Shown here piece by piece: positions 12,839-26,151 of a DNA stretch of 64,000 nucleotides; position 1 is the stretch's first letter, and each line of letters starts with the position of its first letter. Origin of the DNA: Dipetalonema caudispina. Taxonomy: Eukaryota > Nematoda > Chromadorea > Rhabditida > Onchocercidae. The notes beneath the pieces are model-generated. The model saw only the letters and a program-made list of their open reading frames with translations. It was not told the origin of the DNA and did no database searches. The translations under genes were made by a program, and so were the position numbers. The stretch spans positions 186,001 through 250,000 of the forward strand of contig JABVXV010000008.1 of assembly GCA_013365325.1 (NCBI GenBank), given 5' to 3'.

Positions 12839-13899
12839 ATGAAAGGTTGCGACTGGGATGGGTTGCATGAGTACGAAGCACAGTTTTTTGGTTTTTTACC
12901 GAAAGGATTTACGGATGTTGGTTAGGATTTAACAAGTTTTTTTCAGTTTTGGTAATTTCATTTTGTTTGGGGTTTCAACTGTGAGAGTTTTGTATGTAAG
13001 AGCAGTGTTGCATTAAGTTTTTGACTTCGGGATGCAGTTGTTTTGACATTGGGAAACATATTCCATTAAAATGATGGGTAATTCTGTTACTCAACAGTTT
13101 AAAGATTCCAAAAATCAATCTGTTTTCAGAGCGTTATTCTCATTTTGTGGCTTGTTTTCAGTCTATAATTTAATCCTGGAGGAGTGGGCAGAAATTGTTG
13201 AGAAGAAAATAATGCCCGACTTGCCACTTAATGGTGTAAGCGGTGAAATGAAACTGCGTTTGAAAATGGAACTTGTCAATATGATTGGCAAAAACAATAT
13301 CCTGAATTCGCTAATGAATAAACTAGAGGTTATCGGGTCATTTTTCTGGAGATAACGTAGACTGTGTAGCTGAATGTTGCTTCTTATTCAAATCATTAGA
13401 AGTCCATTCAGCATCCTGTAAGATCATTGAATTGAAATCACTGAATCCCTATTTTGTACTTGTTCCCAAAATTTTTACCACAAACAATTCTATTTTTAGT
13501 CAACAAGCAGTGTTTGATCATGAAATTTCAGGCGTACACGCTAGAATATGTCTTCCGTATACCTGACGAAGTAACACTGCCTGAAGACAGGCCGAATTTA
13601 GAAGTGGATAAGGAATGGACCATAGAAGCCGCTAATAAACGTAGGCAAGAACTTGAACACAATATTATTGAAGTATGTTTTTATGAATGAAGACAGAAGA
13701 GTTGTGGAACTGTAATTTAAGTTCTAGCCATGATAATGAAACATGACATGTTGGCTTCATTTATTAACTCTCCTTAATTCTATCCTTTTTTTAGTTACGT
13801 TTAGCCAACAAATTATTCGACAAAGAGATCGCAAATAACCTTCAAGCGATACAGTTGTGGAAAGCTGTGCAAGAGATCAGCGGTGGTAGTATTTCTTGA
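12839..13899 (+). CDS. mis-12: MIS-12 kinetochore protein
   Basis: Four exons, 12839-12920, 13162-13328, 13532-13672 and 13795-13899, join in phase to 164 residues (human MIS12 is 205). The N-terminal signature EYEAQFFGF (residues 11-19) and the central FRIPDEVTLPED (about 91-102) match the EAQFFGF and LRIPSNILLPED blocks of MIS12. Between them is a helical stretch (LILEEWAEIVEKK) and after them a predicted coiled coil with many E, K, R and L. MIS12 is the scaffold of the four-subunit complex that links CENP-C chromatin to KNL1 and NDC80. The C-terminal part is shorter than in human. Start choice: first ATG after a tcttcag acceptor, with EYEAQFFGF directly following. AATAAA at 13915-13920 lies 16 bases after the stop. 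It lies 1.4 kb downstream of zwl-1 on the same strand. Confidence 0.9.
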
Positions 13900-16225
13900 G
13901 TAATGATTTTTCTAAATAAAGTGGGTAATAGCTCTGCAATTTCATAATTAACCGACAGTTCACTATCTTTATCTACTGCTATACGTCATGTGTGGTCTCC
14001 CGCAAGAGAAAAGTAAAACTACATTTCTTCGTTCAGTGGCAAACCAAACAAATTCATCTTCTATAATAAAATAAACCAAACTCAGAAATGTTTGGAGATC
14101 ACGCATTGTACAATATTAAAATTAGGATGCTTTTGTAGCTTTAGAATTCCCTTGTGACTGGTTGATTTTAACTATTTGTTAGCAGTAAATCCTATGCAAA
14201 TGAAGAGAAGGTAGGTTGGAATAATGATAATTCCTTTTGTTGAATAGAGTGTGGAAAAGAACAAGCGGAGAACTCTGTTTTTACCTTGATCTTTTATTTT
14301 TTTACCTCTATTACATCGACCGAATTTTCTATATCAACATGATTAAATTCATAAATGCCATTCTTTACAATTACTTTCTTATATTCATGTTGACTCCCAT
14401 GTTTGTTTGTCTGTATTTCTTGTAGATTAGCAGATTGGTTTAGTTCTGATTCAGTAATTGGAAAGTCTATAAATCACCTCTTTCATATACTGGCTTACTT
14501 AACATGTGAGAGTCCGTCGTTTATGACTTTAAAGCTCTTTTTATTGCAAAGTGAAATATGGAAATAAAATTATGAATCAGTTCAGTCCTCCATACTGTAT
14601 TGTATCTTAGTAACATTAAATTACATGACTAAATCTTGTGACCTTTCAGAATAAATTAGAAGAGATTGTCCGCTTTTATTCGAGAGAACGTACAAAGCGG
14701 TTCCTTCGTTTAAAATACTACAGGGAAGGAAAGTACCACACCATGTTTCCTCCATAATTTGTTGAATAGGATAAAATGATGACTGTAACGAATTACTGGT
14801 TTTGGGGTTCCGTCTCTGTGGCTTCCATAGGAACCTAGTCATCAAAAAAATATGAAATAAAATGCCATCATCGAATGCCCCCTAAAATTCAAGAAATGTA
14901 AAATCCACAACGACTAGCAGTCGGATGGATTGAGGAGGTACATAAGATGGCAGCAGTTATAAGACAAGCTATTAATATCGTTTCAGCTCATCAAGACATA
15001 ATCAAAAATGGCTTCTTTGGAATTAGTCAGATAGGCAGTATAATAACTAATTATAACAGTACTGGCAATTTTAATCACTGAAATGTTGAATATGAAAATA
15101 GATAACTGGCTTTTATTGATAACTTCTTCATTATTTACAGCTGCGACGTTATCTTGCATATACGAAGTGCAAGGTGTATTAATAGAAACAACAAATAGAG
15201 ACATAGCTTAATAAACAAAACATCCATATGCAATTTTTCATGACAGCAAAGAAACTGATGATCGAAATGAAGAGTTATTAGACTCTAGTTTTTTAGCAAA
15301 AGTACTACAAGGAACGATTTTATGCTCCTCTTGGCGAAAACTGCCATGATTAAATTAGTATGAACTGAAGAAAAAATATTGGGCGGTAAAGAATAACAAG
15401 TTGTAAAACAATGTAAAAGTTTAGTGGAAGTAAAGAAAAATTTCAAAGATAGTCCTGATTTCCACTCGGAAAAATCACTGAAGGAATAATACACGGAATT
15501 TCCACTCAATTCTAGAAATTAATACAGCGAAACCCACAAGTCCCTCTAATTAAAAGCAGTTTGCGGCTCTAATTAAAATTAATCATTTAACAACTGCAAA
15601 TTTGCTGATTTTTCCGAACGAATACTCTTTTTATGATTCTGTGCCAAATTCAAGCAATGAGAAATTTCTCTGACTACAGCTAATTTCACAGAATACTACT
15701 GCAGCATTGATTTTTGAGAATTACATTGTGGAAGATCGCTTCTCGAAGTACAGTTCTGTGCTTTCATCGACCTTCAATAAAACAGTAATAATTCCGAAAG
15801 CATTTCTTTCAAAATATATAAGAAAAGCAGAACTATTTCAAATTCTCATTCGAATGTCACACATGTCATTGGAAATTGAATTTATCGAACTAAAGGAAGG
15901 GAAGCGAATTATAGGTGGATCGGGAGTGCAATTCCCCATCGATTTAGTTCCAAACCAGGAAGAAAACAAAAATTCAATTTTTTAAGAGAAATATACCTTA
16001 CATAATGGTAACTTGGAAAATTACGAAAAAACAAATAAAGCAGAAAGTTCATCCCAGAAATCTCCGAACCTGGAAAGGCTCCATAGAAAACGCATTATTA
16101 GGAAAAAATTCCGGTGGAGAGCATGAATTTGTCGTAAGATCGATGTAATCCGGCATAGCTGCAATGCTTTGGGAAGTACATCCAACATACAAAAAACACT
16201 GTAAATGTACCAAAAATACTATCCC
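13900..16225. other. Convergent intergenic region, mis-12 3' side and Notch 3' side
   Basis: It holds the 3' ends of mis-12 (+) and the Notch gene (-). The best open frame is 15707-15985 (+), 92 codons with fairly protein-like composition, but it lacks partner exons and a known domain. Minus-strand frames at 14621-14845, 14983-15204 and 15285-15509 are similar in quality. I support none as a gene. Confidence 0.35.
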
Positions 16226-19200
16226 TCATTGTAAAAGAATGACACCTGGATTTACAACGTTCAAATCAAGCTCTTTTTCTGTTTCTGCTAGTATTTGTCC
16301 GGGTGGCGTAAGTACAAACGATTCGATGGAATTCAGAAGCGAGTTTGATATCGCCATATCTTCATCGACATCACCAACGTCTTCTATGTAATCTTCGTTC
16401 AATCTAATCGCAATGCTTGATGAATTCAATGAAATGCTCTCCTGAGAAGACAAAACTGGAACCTGGGATTCCTTCTTCGACTGATATTTCGCTGAAAGTT
16501 TTTTGATGTGTTCAAATAACTTAAGCAGATCATATAATTATATAAAGGAGAGGTCATTCCATCTGAACTGCACTCGTATTTCCATTTATTTATTATTTTA
16601 TTGCCCTTTATGGGGTACAACTGTCTACTCCTTCACCATCCTCTTTTTGTCAAAGTACTATGGACAAACTTAATCTACCTAGTTGAATAGTAGCATTTTA
16701 AGGAGCAAAATGTTCCAACAGTGTAAATTCAATGTATTTGCTATAGTGGAACAAAATTATTTCCCGGAAAGGGTTGTGCTAGAATTTAAAACATAAGTCA
16801 CAGGACGTGGAAGTTTATTAAGAAGCGCAAATATGAAGTACCTGCATTGGACGGCTTCCGACTTCGTTTTCTTTTCAATGTTTTTACAATATCAGCATTA
16901 TTAACCGTGGCATTTTCTAAAAACTCCATAATAAGAGAATGTCCTCTTTCCCTCGCCACATCCAACGGCGTACGTCCAAGCTGGAAAATTCTACAGTATT
17001 CCGAGTATGAAACTAGAAAAACTGTATACCCCAATATTCTCTTCTTCTAAACATACTTGATCACTGATTTCACTGTTTGCGCCAAACGACAGTAACAAAT
17101 TAACCACATCCGAATGGCCTTCGCGGGCAGCCAGATATAAGGGCGTTTCTCCCTAAATGTTCAAAATAACAAGAATATTATATTACAAATATATTCATAT
17201 CTATCTATCTATCTATCTATATATATAGAACAATTTGGGCCTCGATTATATAAATCAATAGACCAATGTAATCAAACAGCAATGACGAGAAGACTAAAAG
17301 AGTCACAATAAGACAATTAACCTTACTGTCTTCGGTGTCCAACTTAAGACCAAATGCGTACAACACTGGTAAAAGGTCAACACGTCTATTAAGTGCAGCA
17401 TAATGAAGAGCAGTACGTCCAAAAATATCAGTCACGGTTGGGTCATCCTTTTCAGACAATATATCCCGAGCAAAAACACAACCAACTGATCCTGCCGGCT
17501 TCTGAAACAGAATCATTACAAACGAATGATGCAGATCATTTTAATGCTATATAATTTTTAAGTACTTTCACGTACCAAAGAAGGATGGTATTGCCAGACA
17601 CTATCAGAAGACATAAACGTTGACTGTGATAAACCATTTTGCCTGGAAATGAAAAATCAATGATGTACTGTAAGGAAATACACAGAAATAGAGGAAGAAA
17701 GACTTAGAAAAACGGAGACCTAACACGAATTAGTTTGATTTAGTTCACAACGATCATTTGAATAAAAACATTAAGCAAAATTATGTAGGGTAACTTTGGT
17801 GAAACAACAAAACATAACATACGGGAGTGAAGTAACTAACTGTGGAGTGGAAGTATCATTTAATGATTTTGTTTGTCGATAATACTCGGTGTACATGAAA
17901 TCAAGGATGCAGCGTGCGCACAAATCAGAGACATGAGCAAATTTAACAGTTAAAGTAAGTGGTGTTTGTCCCAAGATATTTACAGCACGCAACTGCAAAA
18001 ATTTGTAGTGGTGATGGAAATAGTGAAAAACCAAACATGTTCAAATATCTCAATAAAACCGAATCGAAAGCAAAACTCATCATCAAAGGTAATAAAAATG
18101 ATGTTAAGAGGAGATGAGAAAATGACATCTGCTAGAAGCGATAATGCACTTCTCCAAATAATCGACCCTCTCGAACAATCAAGCCGCCAAACAGCACTCA
18201 GTTGGCATTTTCCACAAATACGGGGCATGCATGTTAGGAGTACCACAACTATTCATTATTTGACAAAAATTTGATAATCTTGATCAGAAGCTTGAAAATA
18301 TTTACATTGCATCGGTGAGTACTTAGCAACAGGCGAATAATCTGGTCACTGTTAACAATCACAGCATGATGTAAAGCTGTATTGTTATCCGAATCAGAAC
18401 AATTCACATCCGCTCCATGAAGCACCCAAAACGACACAGCTTTAACATCATTACATTTAACCGCTTTTAATAAGTCTGGCCCCAAATGACAATCTTGATC
18501 ACCATTATCTGCAGTACATAGCACGGTAATTAATTCATAACTTCTCAAGCTTTTGTGATATATTTTAAACTTCGACTCGAATTCTGTGTCTAAGATCAAA
18601 TTATGTGATAAAAGTCTGAATAATAATCACAAAGTAGTCTGGTGTAATAGAGTAAGTACTTTGAAAATAAAGGCAAGATGGAGAAAAAGTAAATAAAAAG
18701 TTTTCCAAATGACATAAAGCCATATGAAAAATCAAAGAAGCTCACCGTTGAAGCAAGCATCCAGATTGATTAGTATTTTCCGTTCATCGCTTTCTGCCAG
18801 CTGGTAATGATTTATGAATTATAAAAGACATATCTAACATAACAAAATTGAAATTAAGGAGAATCTAAATACCGGCATTACAAACTAACATTTCTCGGCT
18901 GCTCTCGCCTGCAAGAAGCTGAACTTGAGAAAAGCCTAGACAGTGGTGGTAATCCATCTTTCTGATAAGTATCCTTATTGGGAAGGTAATCTTCAGCGGA
19001 TGATATTGTTGACCAGTTGGTGACATTACTTTGTAAAGAAGCTAAAACAATCAGACCAAGTTTTCTGCCAAAACGAGTTTTTGAACAATAAATTTGTATG
19101 AAATGTAAAATACAATTTATCAATGAACTATTAATAAAACCTCAGATTATGGTGTTTGTATAAGAAGTATCGTAAAAGCTATTATGATGAGGAATGGTGA

Positions 19201-22200
19201 AATGAAATATAATGTAACCTGTAGTCTTAGCTCCAATCAATTTTTGCATTATTTACTACATTCTGCATTGAAAACAATGCTTTTTACAGTAGCTGAAAAG
19301 AAAAGCTTGCAACAGCCCTTAAATTTTAATGGACAAATTTTAAGCTTTCTCCTACCAATCATTTTGTATAAAATAATTAGTACAGAATGCTAAGCTTCCA
19401 TTTAATTTGCTGTTATAGACATCCAGTACAATTAGGGTTCTTTTGTACTGACGTTATTGAGATGGAACTCGAAAAATTTACAAAAGTAAAAAGTAAAACA
19501 AACAACATTAGAAGCTGTAAAAACTATTCTGAATCGTTTCACAGTAACTTTATCCACTGTGTTCCATTGTTAATGTGAAACTTATGCGCAATGTTACTCA
19601 AACAATGTGAAACAATGCTTCTTATTTAGTTATAAGTGTGCAAGATAACTAGTTCTTAGGTCAATCGCGATCTGAACTTGAAGAAACAAAAAGGAGTTTA
19701 CAAACGCTAATTTTTTAATATCGTATTCTCGTTACTAACTCCAGCCCTTTATTACATTCCTTAATTAATTACTTTCATTTCGACAATAATACAACATTTC
19801 TTTATAACTAAATTGAAATATTCGTGACTTTGCGAAGAGATAAACAAATACATAGTTCCCCACACTGTAAATTCATAGAATGAAAAACCTCAGAAAAAAT
19901 TTACACTGACTTTGAAAAGAAATTAAGAAAATCTATTAAGGTCGAAAATCATAATACTATTGAATTGTATATTGATCATTCATTTCATTTTCTTAATTTA
20001 TTAATAATGTCCCTGTTATGTGTACTAGATTAACACGATATCCAAATAGAGTCCAATTCCTTCTATGGAGCGACACCATTCTCATAGTGATCCACCATTA
20101 TTTTGGATTATGATACCACACTTGGTTACTGATTACTCCTTGCATATATCATTCCAGTTTAAGTTTTTATTTTTGTTGGCGACTGTTAACCAGTTTAGCC
20201 CAGTATAATAATAGGGTAGATAACTATGGGAATTGTGTATATAAACACTAGACAGGAATGATAGAGACTCCAGAGAACTAACGTAATGTTGATAACTTCC
20301 GTATTATTGATGCAATAGCTATTCATAATAATGTCTTCCAGCGTATTTCATTCGAAATATTTTTGTAGAATGTTGCATTAATCTCGCAGCGGAACTACTT
20401 CATCAAATCACAATTTGTAATTTGAGATAACTATAACTAGTCGAAGTTAAGTATGAGTTCAAAATAACAAATAAAACTAACGCGGTACTTTCCAAACAGG
20501 AGCATGACTTTTCCCGATATTCCGTTTTCTGAATACATCACAAAATCCATAAATTCCACAGAAACACGAGAGGGTTATTCCAATTAAAACAAAACACGTA
20601 ATAAAGATAGTAATAACCGGCAGAGAACGGCTTCTACCACTTTCTACGAATAGTCCTTCAACAGTAACGTCATCCAAACTTATTCGGTTCTTGGCCTAGA
20701 ATGATTATTTTAGCAACACTTCCTCAAATTGAAACTGGAAAGAATTCAGGAGGACAGAATCAGTGAGACATACATAGAGCTTGAAAACGAAATTTAAAAA
20801 TAACTTCATCATAGAGAGCGGTATGAAGATAAGCAACGGCACCAAAAATGTCTGTGAAACACGGCAAAACATTTGTCTTATTCAAATGGAGACGTTGTTC
20901 ACAAAATGTCGAATCAATGTCCACGTAAAGCAAAACACCTGTCGCGTTTCTGAAAGTTTTTCAAGTTAAAATGAATTTGGTCTTACGGCTTTTCGCATCA
21001 CTACTAAATTAAAAACATTAGCTGCTTGGACTCTCTAAAGATGAACGAGTAACGACGAGTGTTTCTACTAAAGGCTAAAAACTGAAAACCATCGATAACC
21101 TTAGACCTATTAAAAGTATCCCCATAACATGTTTTTAAAGCGGGATGAAAATGTGTTCCTTATAAATTGATAACGACCGAAACCTTTAAACAAATGAACA
21201 CGAAATGCACACATAACGCGGCTCTACATATCTATACAAATTTTTTTCAAATTAATTTATGCACTGGATCTAATTTGCTCAGCGTTCTATCGGATATGCA
21301 AGTCAACAAAGGTGAAACTCCAGCTGAAAGCAAAAATTTATTTAAATGTGAATAAATTAGGTAAATTTCTTGTTTTACCTTGATATTTCCCACTGTTTCT
21401 TTAAATTGATCTCCTCCCCAACTCCATTTTCAAATGACCACTCATAAATTCGAGTCTTATTGCTGTTGTCTAAGGCCAAATGTACTGGATTGTGTAGTTT
21501 CTGAAAATTCGAATTATAAATTACGCAACTTTTTGTTAAATCATTTAGAAAATTAAATAAGCAGTCCTTATTATTATCCGCACCAGGTATTTTGTATTGA
21601 ATGCACTCGTGATCTTATTCATATTATATGTCCAGTAATTTCTTATTGCATACAATTACTTCATTTTTAGCAACCAATTAACCTGTGCAAGTTTTGCAAG
21701 AAGTGGATATATTTTGTCAAGAATTTTAGCTGGTGGTCCGTCGAAAATGATGCCAATTGTATTGCTCTCTGTTAGATCACGGAAAAACATATGCCTATCA
21801 CAATCCATACCGTCATACCCGCATTCTGCCACTGCACATTTTTCATCGCATTTCCCATCCATATAATGCAAAGCGCAGTAATCAGAAAATCTAAATAAAA
21901 TGGTGAATTTTCTATTTTTTTCGACAAAAAAGTGTTGGTTTGTGAGATCGAGAGTGAATCAAGGTTTGACTGAACTTAGATTCTGCGAAGACAAACGAGA
22001 TTTGTTATGATCAAAAATAAACTATGATATAAGTCGTGCTTACCTACACTTTTGTGCACTTACAACACAATCGAAACCATCGAAAAAACACTTTCCATTA
22101 TTACATTCCTCATTACAGATTCCGTCAGCAAAACGTAGTGCACAAAATTCCGGATGTTCTTCACATCCAACTCGTAAATAGTCATCTCTTTCTGGTACAT

Positions 22201-23761
22201 GCCTTTCACAGAGCTCACCGCTAAATCCTAGAAAAGGAAAAAATACGGAGAAGCCAGTTGGAAGTTAAGCTTTCTGGAAGCAAGAGCTTTAGTGTGATAA
22301 TTAATAAGACAAACAGTAGACATACCATCAGTACAAAAGCAGATATCATCAATACAAGTACCGCCATTTCCGCATATGTTTCCAAGTTTACATCTACAAA
22401 CGGAAACTATAATTCATTCCGAAAGAAAATGATAAAAACAGAATATGACGAGGCAACCTCTGATTTGATTTCGAAACTACAAACTTCTCTCAAAGTACCA
22501 TAACGGAGACAGTAATGTATTTCAAAGTATACCACAAAAAAATACAAATTAAATATAAATTAGGAGTGAAACTATGGTGATTAGATCTTTGAAACGAACA
22601 AAAGCGTGATAGCAGAAGTGACACAGTTACATCACAAAATCATAATAAGTTAGAGAGATTTGACAGCATGGAAATTAAAATTTTTGGAAGATAAAAAATA
22701 ATAGCAAAAAGTAAACCAACTTATCGAAGGCGTATTCACAATTTTGACCGAAATATCCCATAGAACAGTGACATATAGCAGATCCATTTAAATTTACACA
22801 CGTACCTGCATTGCAATAATGAGGAAATGCCTCACAAACGTCGACAACTTTTTCGCATCTTTCACCACTATAACCTGCTGAGCATGAACACTGAAATATT
22901 CCATTTATGCTCTGAAACCTTCATGAAAATAAATCCTTTTAACAATTTCTTTTAAATGGCATCGAGTTAACTCTCTAAATCTCACTTCGTTGCCAATTAG
23001 CGGCAGGCATTCAATTCAATTTGAAATCCAAAATAATTTGTGTAAGGCTTTTAAGAGCGAGAGAGCGGGAAATTAAATATATTTCATGAATTTCATGCTA
23101 GGTATTTTAAACTGATTTTAGAAATATGGACCCCTGCCCTGTTCATCAGCTTTCAAATAATAAGTGTACACAAATATTCGAGAAAGGAACAGCAGGGAAA
23201 AGAGGAAAGATAGGTAAATTCTGATTATGTGTTATACAGTATTTCTAAGTTAATTTTGAACAACGTAAGATTTGTAAATAATGCTAACTGCACGCAAAAC
23301 ATAAGTCATGAATGCTTCAAAAATCAATTTGGTAAAGTAAACTCAATATGAACATGGAATAAATATCTTAGGTGGAGAGAATAGTAAAAAAGCGTAGCAT
23401 GAACAGATACAAAATCTTAACAGCAATGGATCATAGAAAAGTAGCACAGCTGATAACAGGACTCATAAAATAAAGTGAAGCAATTTGTCTAATTGGTGAA
23501 TGAGTTAATGTTTTATCAAGGTACGAGATTAACTTGATGTTACTGAAAATATCCAGGATAAACGTTAAGCAAGAAGCTAACCACAGCTGAATGAGCTCTA
23601 TTCGTGATTTGCTTCACACATACTCCACCATTCAAGCAATGTCCTGTTGGATCAAAACAGCTCGGCAATGCTAGCAAACAGTTTAGCAACGCCAATGCAA
23701 CATTTATAAGTACCATAACTACGACGTACTGAAATGACATTTTATAAAAGATATGATTCAT
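16226..23761 (-). CDS. lin-12/glp-1: Notch receptor of LIN-12/GLP-1 class, reduced ectodomain
   Basis: Seventeen exons in phase: 23761-23582, 22911-22721, 22393-22326, 22227-22044, 21890-21683, 21500-21379, 20949-20805, 20695-20482, 19041-18890, 18800-18746, 18589-18306 (or from 18508), 17992-17841, 17642-17576, 17501-17322, 17152-17057, 16980-16842, 16491-16226. This gives 900 (or 873) residues. Order: signal peptide (1-34); three six-cysteine EGF repeats (35-151); two Lin-12/Notch repeats (FADGICNEECNNGKC and YMDGKCDEKCAVAEC, about 160-237); heterodimerisation region with LLYVDIDSTFC; TM helix 391-417; a RAM-like HAPVWKVPP; about six ankyrin repeats (NNTALHHAV, LGQTPLTL, FGRTALHYAA, GETPLYLAAREGHSDVV, LGRTPLDVARERGHS); basic KRKRSRKP (nuclear signal); and an acidic PEST-like C-terminus with TPPGQ. 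Known role of the family: DSL-ligand receptor, cleaved by ADAM and gamma-secretase so that the intracellular part enters the nucleus with LAG-1/CSL. No furin-type RxRR site is seen. Far fewer EGF repeats and one LNR fewer than C. elegans LIN-12/GLP-1. Confidence 0.93.
17196..17227. repeat. (CTAT)n microsatellite in a Notch intron
   Basis: About six tandem CTAT units run into a short AT repeat, inside the 169-base intron between the two ankyrin exons 17501-17322 and 17152-17057. Confidence 0.9.
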
Positions 23762-26151
23762 TCTCGGTTGGCAGAAAGCCTTAATATACCGTTTCTTTCA
23801 GTAAATATGATCATCAAATCGACGTCATAGCATAGTTCCCATAACTTATATCTCTTTCAAAACAAAATATACTAATTATATTTGGTATTGTTCCACGATC
23901 AGCTTGACACCATAATTGACACTTGCTGCTCTAAATTAGTTATAAGACACTTGAGAATGTAACACCACCATCAAAGAGACTTAACTTTTTAGTTGTTGTA
24001 TTGCTTTTGATCCGTTGTATTCGATACAACTTTTCAACTTTGACTTCGCCTTAACTGTAAAATCTTTCTTCTCCAATCGTCTTAATGATTGCTATACGAC
24101 TTGTAATTACCCTATTTCCTCCATCTATCTCTATCATTACACTTCACTGAATGCGGTAAAACTTCAGTATTTCCAGCAATCAATTTAGTTTAACTTTAAT
24201 CACTTAAAGAGAGTAAGCTAGCGATGTCATACTATATATATGCGTTTTATCTCCTATCTCCTTGTTCTTAAGCAATTAGATACGAAAATACTGCCATAAA
24301 ATTTAACTGACCAAAACATTCACTTTGACCTCACCCACCTTCCAGCACATTCAGTTATCCTACTCACTTACTGACAGATCAAACGCAAAACACGGCTCCC
24401 GGAATGAAAAAAATTTACCCTTCACATTCCATAGATCACTTATTTAATGTTGAAATACCTTTCGTGATATTACCGCGGTACTTCTATCAATTCAGTCAAG
24501 CATGCTTAACGGTACTGTAAACAAAGAAGTGGGTAAAGTCAATCGGCGAAATTGTGAACTTCAAACTCATCTTTCTCTCTCTCTCTCTCCGTTTTATCCT
24601 ATTATTATTATTATTATTATTGCTATTATTATTTCATTGATCCACCTTACATGTCCACTAATTTAGCATTGCGACTTCTCGGTGCTGCACATTACTTTGT
24701 TTTAAAATAAATTATACATTCATAGGTTCCTTCACGATATTATATAAGAGATTTTGAATTTTTTATCGTTTCTTCCTTTTCGGGAACAAGGAACGATGTT
24801 TAAGAGAATTAGACCTAGCAGCTAACATAGGCCGGGATCATGTGTCCCATCGTCTCCTTCATTAATTTTGTTGACTTCTTGTTAATCAGTGACAGTTTAA
24901 TTTTTTGCAACAAATTAATCAAAGTACTAACTGTCCTTTTGTAAACTAAATAACTTATTAAAATAGTATTGAAGGGTTACCCATGTATCTCTCCTTTTCC
25001 TAAATATTTAATTATTATTGGAATTACAATAACCGAGTAAGCTGCATTTCTTTTTTAGCAAACTGCGCTGAACTTCATGGTCCATTGGCTGTAGTTGGAT
25101 GTTAATTAAATTGTATCCTATTACATATGTCCCTATTACCACGAAATCCAACTATTATAATTGCGCGCTACGCCAAGACGGCTAATCTTTCGATATGTTT
25201 ATGAAGGAAGCATTTACTTCTTTGCTCTTTGTTGTGGTATTTCCTTAGTCCCAAATGATAGTTTCTTGCGATCACAATGCACAAGGTTATCGCTAACATT
25301 TAGCCATTGTTTTCTGTTTGATATTTATGATTACTGTTGGACGGAGTGTATTATGTTGAAAAGATCGGAAATTCTAAGGTCTGTGATATTGATGAACTTT
25401 CATCATTTCATTTTGTATAGCGTAGAATAAGATCTTTCGAACAGTACCCAAAATTTACTCTCATAAAGTCGTCTTCCATTAATTCGAAAATAGACAAACA
25501 CAGTAACTAATAGAGAGATTCTTCTTTTGTACTTTCATCCATCTATTTTATATGTTCCATTGGATGGCTGCTATGTTTGTCTATGTTCGGATAAATGACC
25601 AATATGTTTGCTAACTTTCTCGTGACATATAGTAACACTATGACTTTTTCAGGACATACCGAATGTATATGGCCACGCCGCTATTCCCACGGACGTGAAC
25701 ATTAAAGATGGCTATCATCATCGTCTTCTTTTACATTATTGCAATATATTCATGTGAACGACAAGTTAAAACATTTGATTAGAAGGGTTATGCAGAGTGA
25801 TAAGGTTTGTTTTTACTATAAATGGAAAAGCTTGTGGTACGCAGCTTATCGATTCAGCTTAGCTATATAAGTGATGTTTATGAGTACAGATGATGAGATG
25901 AGCTTGCTGGGAACTCGAGTTGCAAGTAAAAGAAGATAATTTTGTTCATCGAGACATAATCTTAGAAAAGGAAGGATTTTACGTTGTTATCTTCCACTCA
26001 TTACTCTGAGAATATGACATGAAATTGTTAGTGGAGATTCAGAAGGGAAGGTATAAATGGATGGGTTTGTTACTTGATTCAGACTCCTTTCCTCGTTAAA
26101 TATCCTCATTAATGTGTCGATGTTTGAAGTAATAAAAGTTTATTGCAAGAC
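23762..26151. promoter_or_regulatory. Upstream region of the Notch gene, no gene supported
   Basis: This 2.4 kb lies 5' of the Notch start codon and is presumably its promoter. It contains a TC run (24574-24589), an ATT trinucleotide run (24600-24634) and one CSL/LAG-1 consensus site, CGTGGGAA on the minus strand at 25691-25684. A single 8-base match is not rare in 64 kb. The open frame 25161-25430 (+) has no supporting feature. Confidence 0.3.

Noticed and set aside
20774..20804. Longer version of the Notch heterodimerisation exon (reading on through VIFKFRFQAL to a GTATGT donor)
   Set aside because: It resembles other Notch sequence superficially, but the donor leaves one base while the TM exon needs phase 0 and has a stop immediately upstream. 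The donor after LYDE at 20804 keeps phase, and the next exon then supplies ISLDDVTVEG for the same strand.
25161..25430. 89-codon frame upstream of Notch
   Set aside because: No motif or exon partner; composition is not distinct from the surrounding non-coding DNA.
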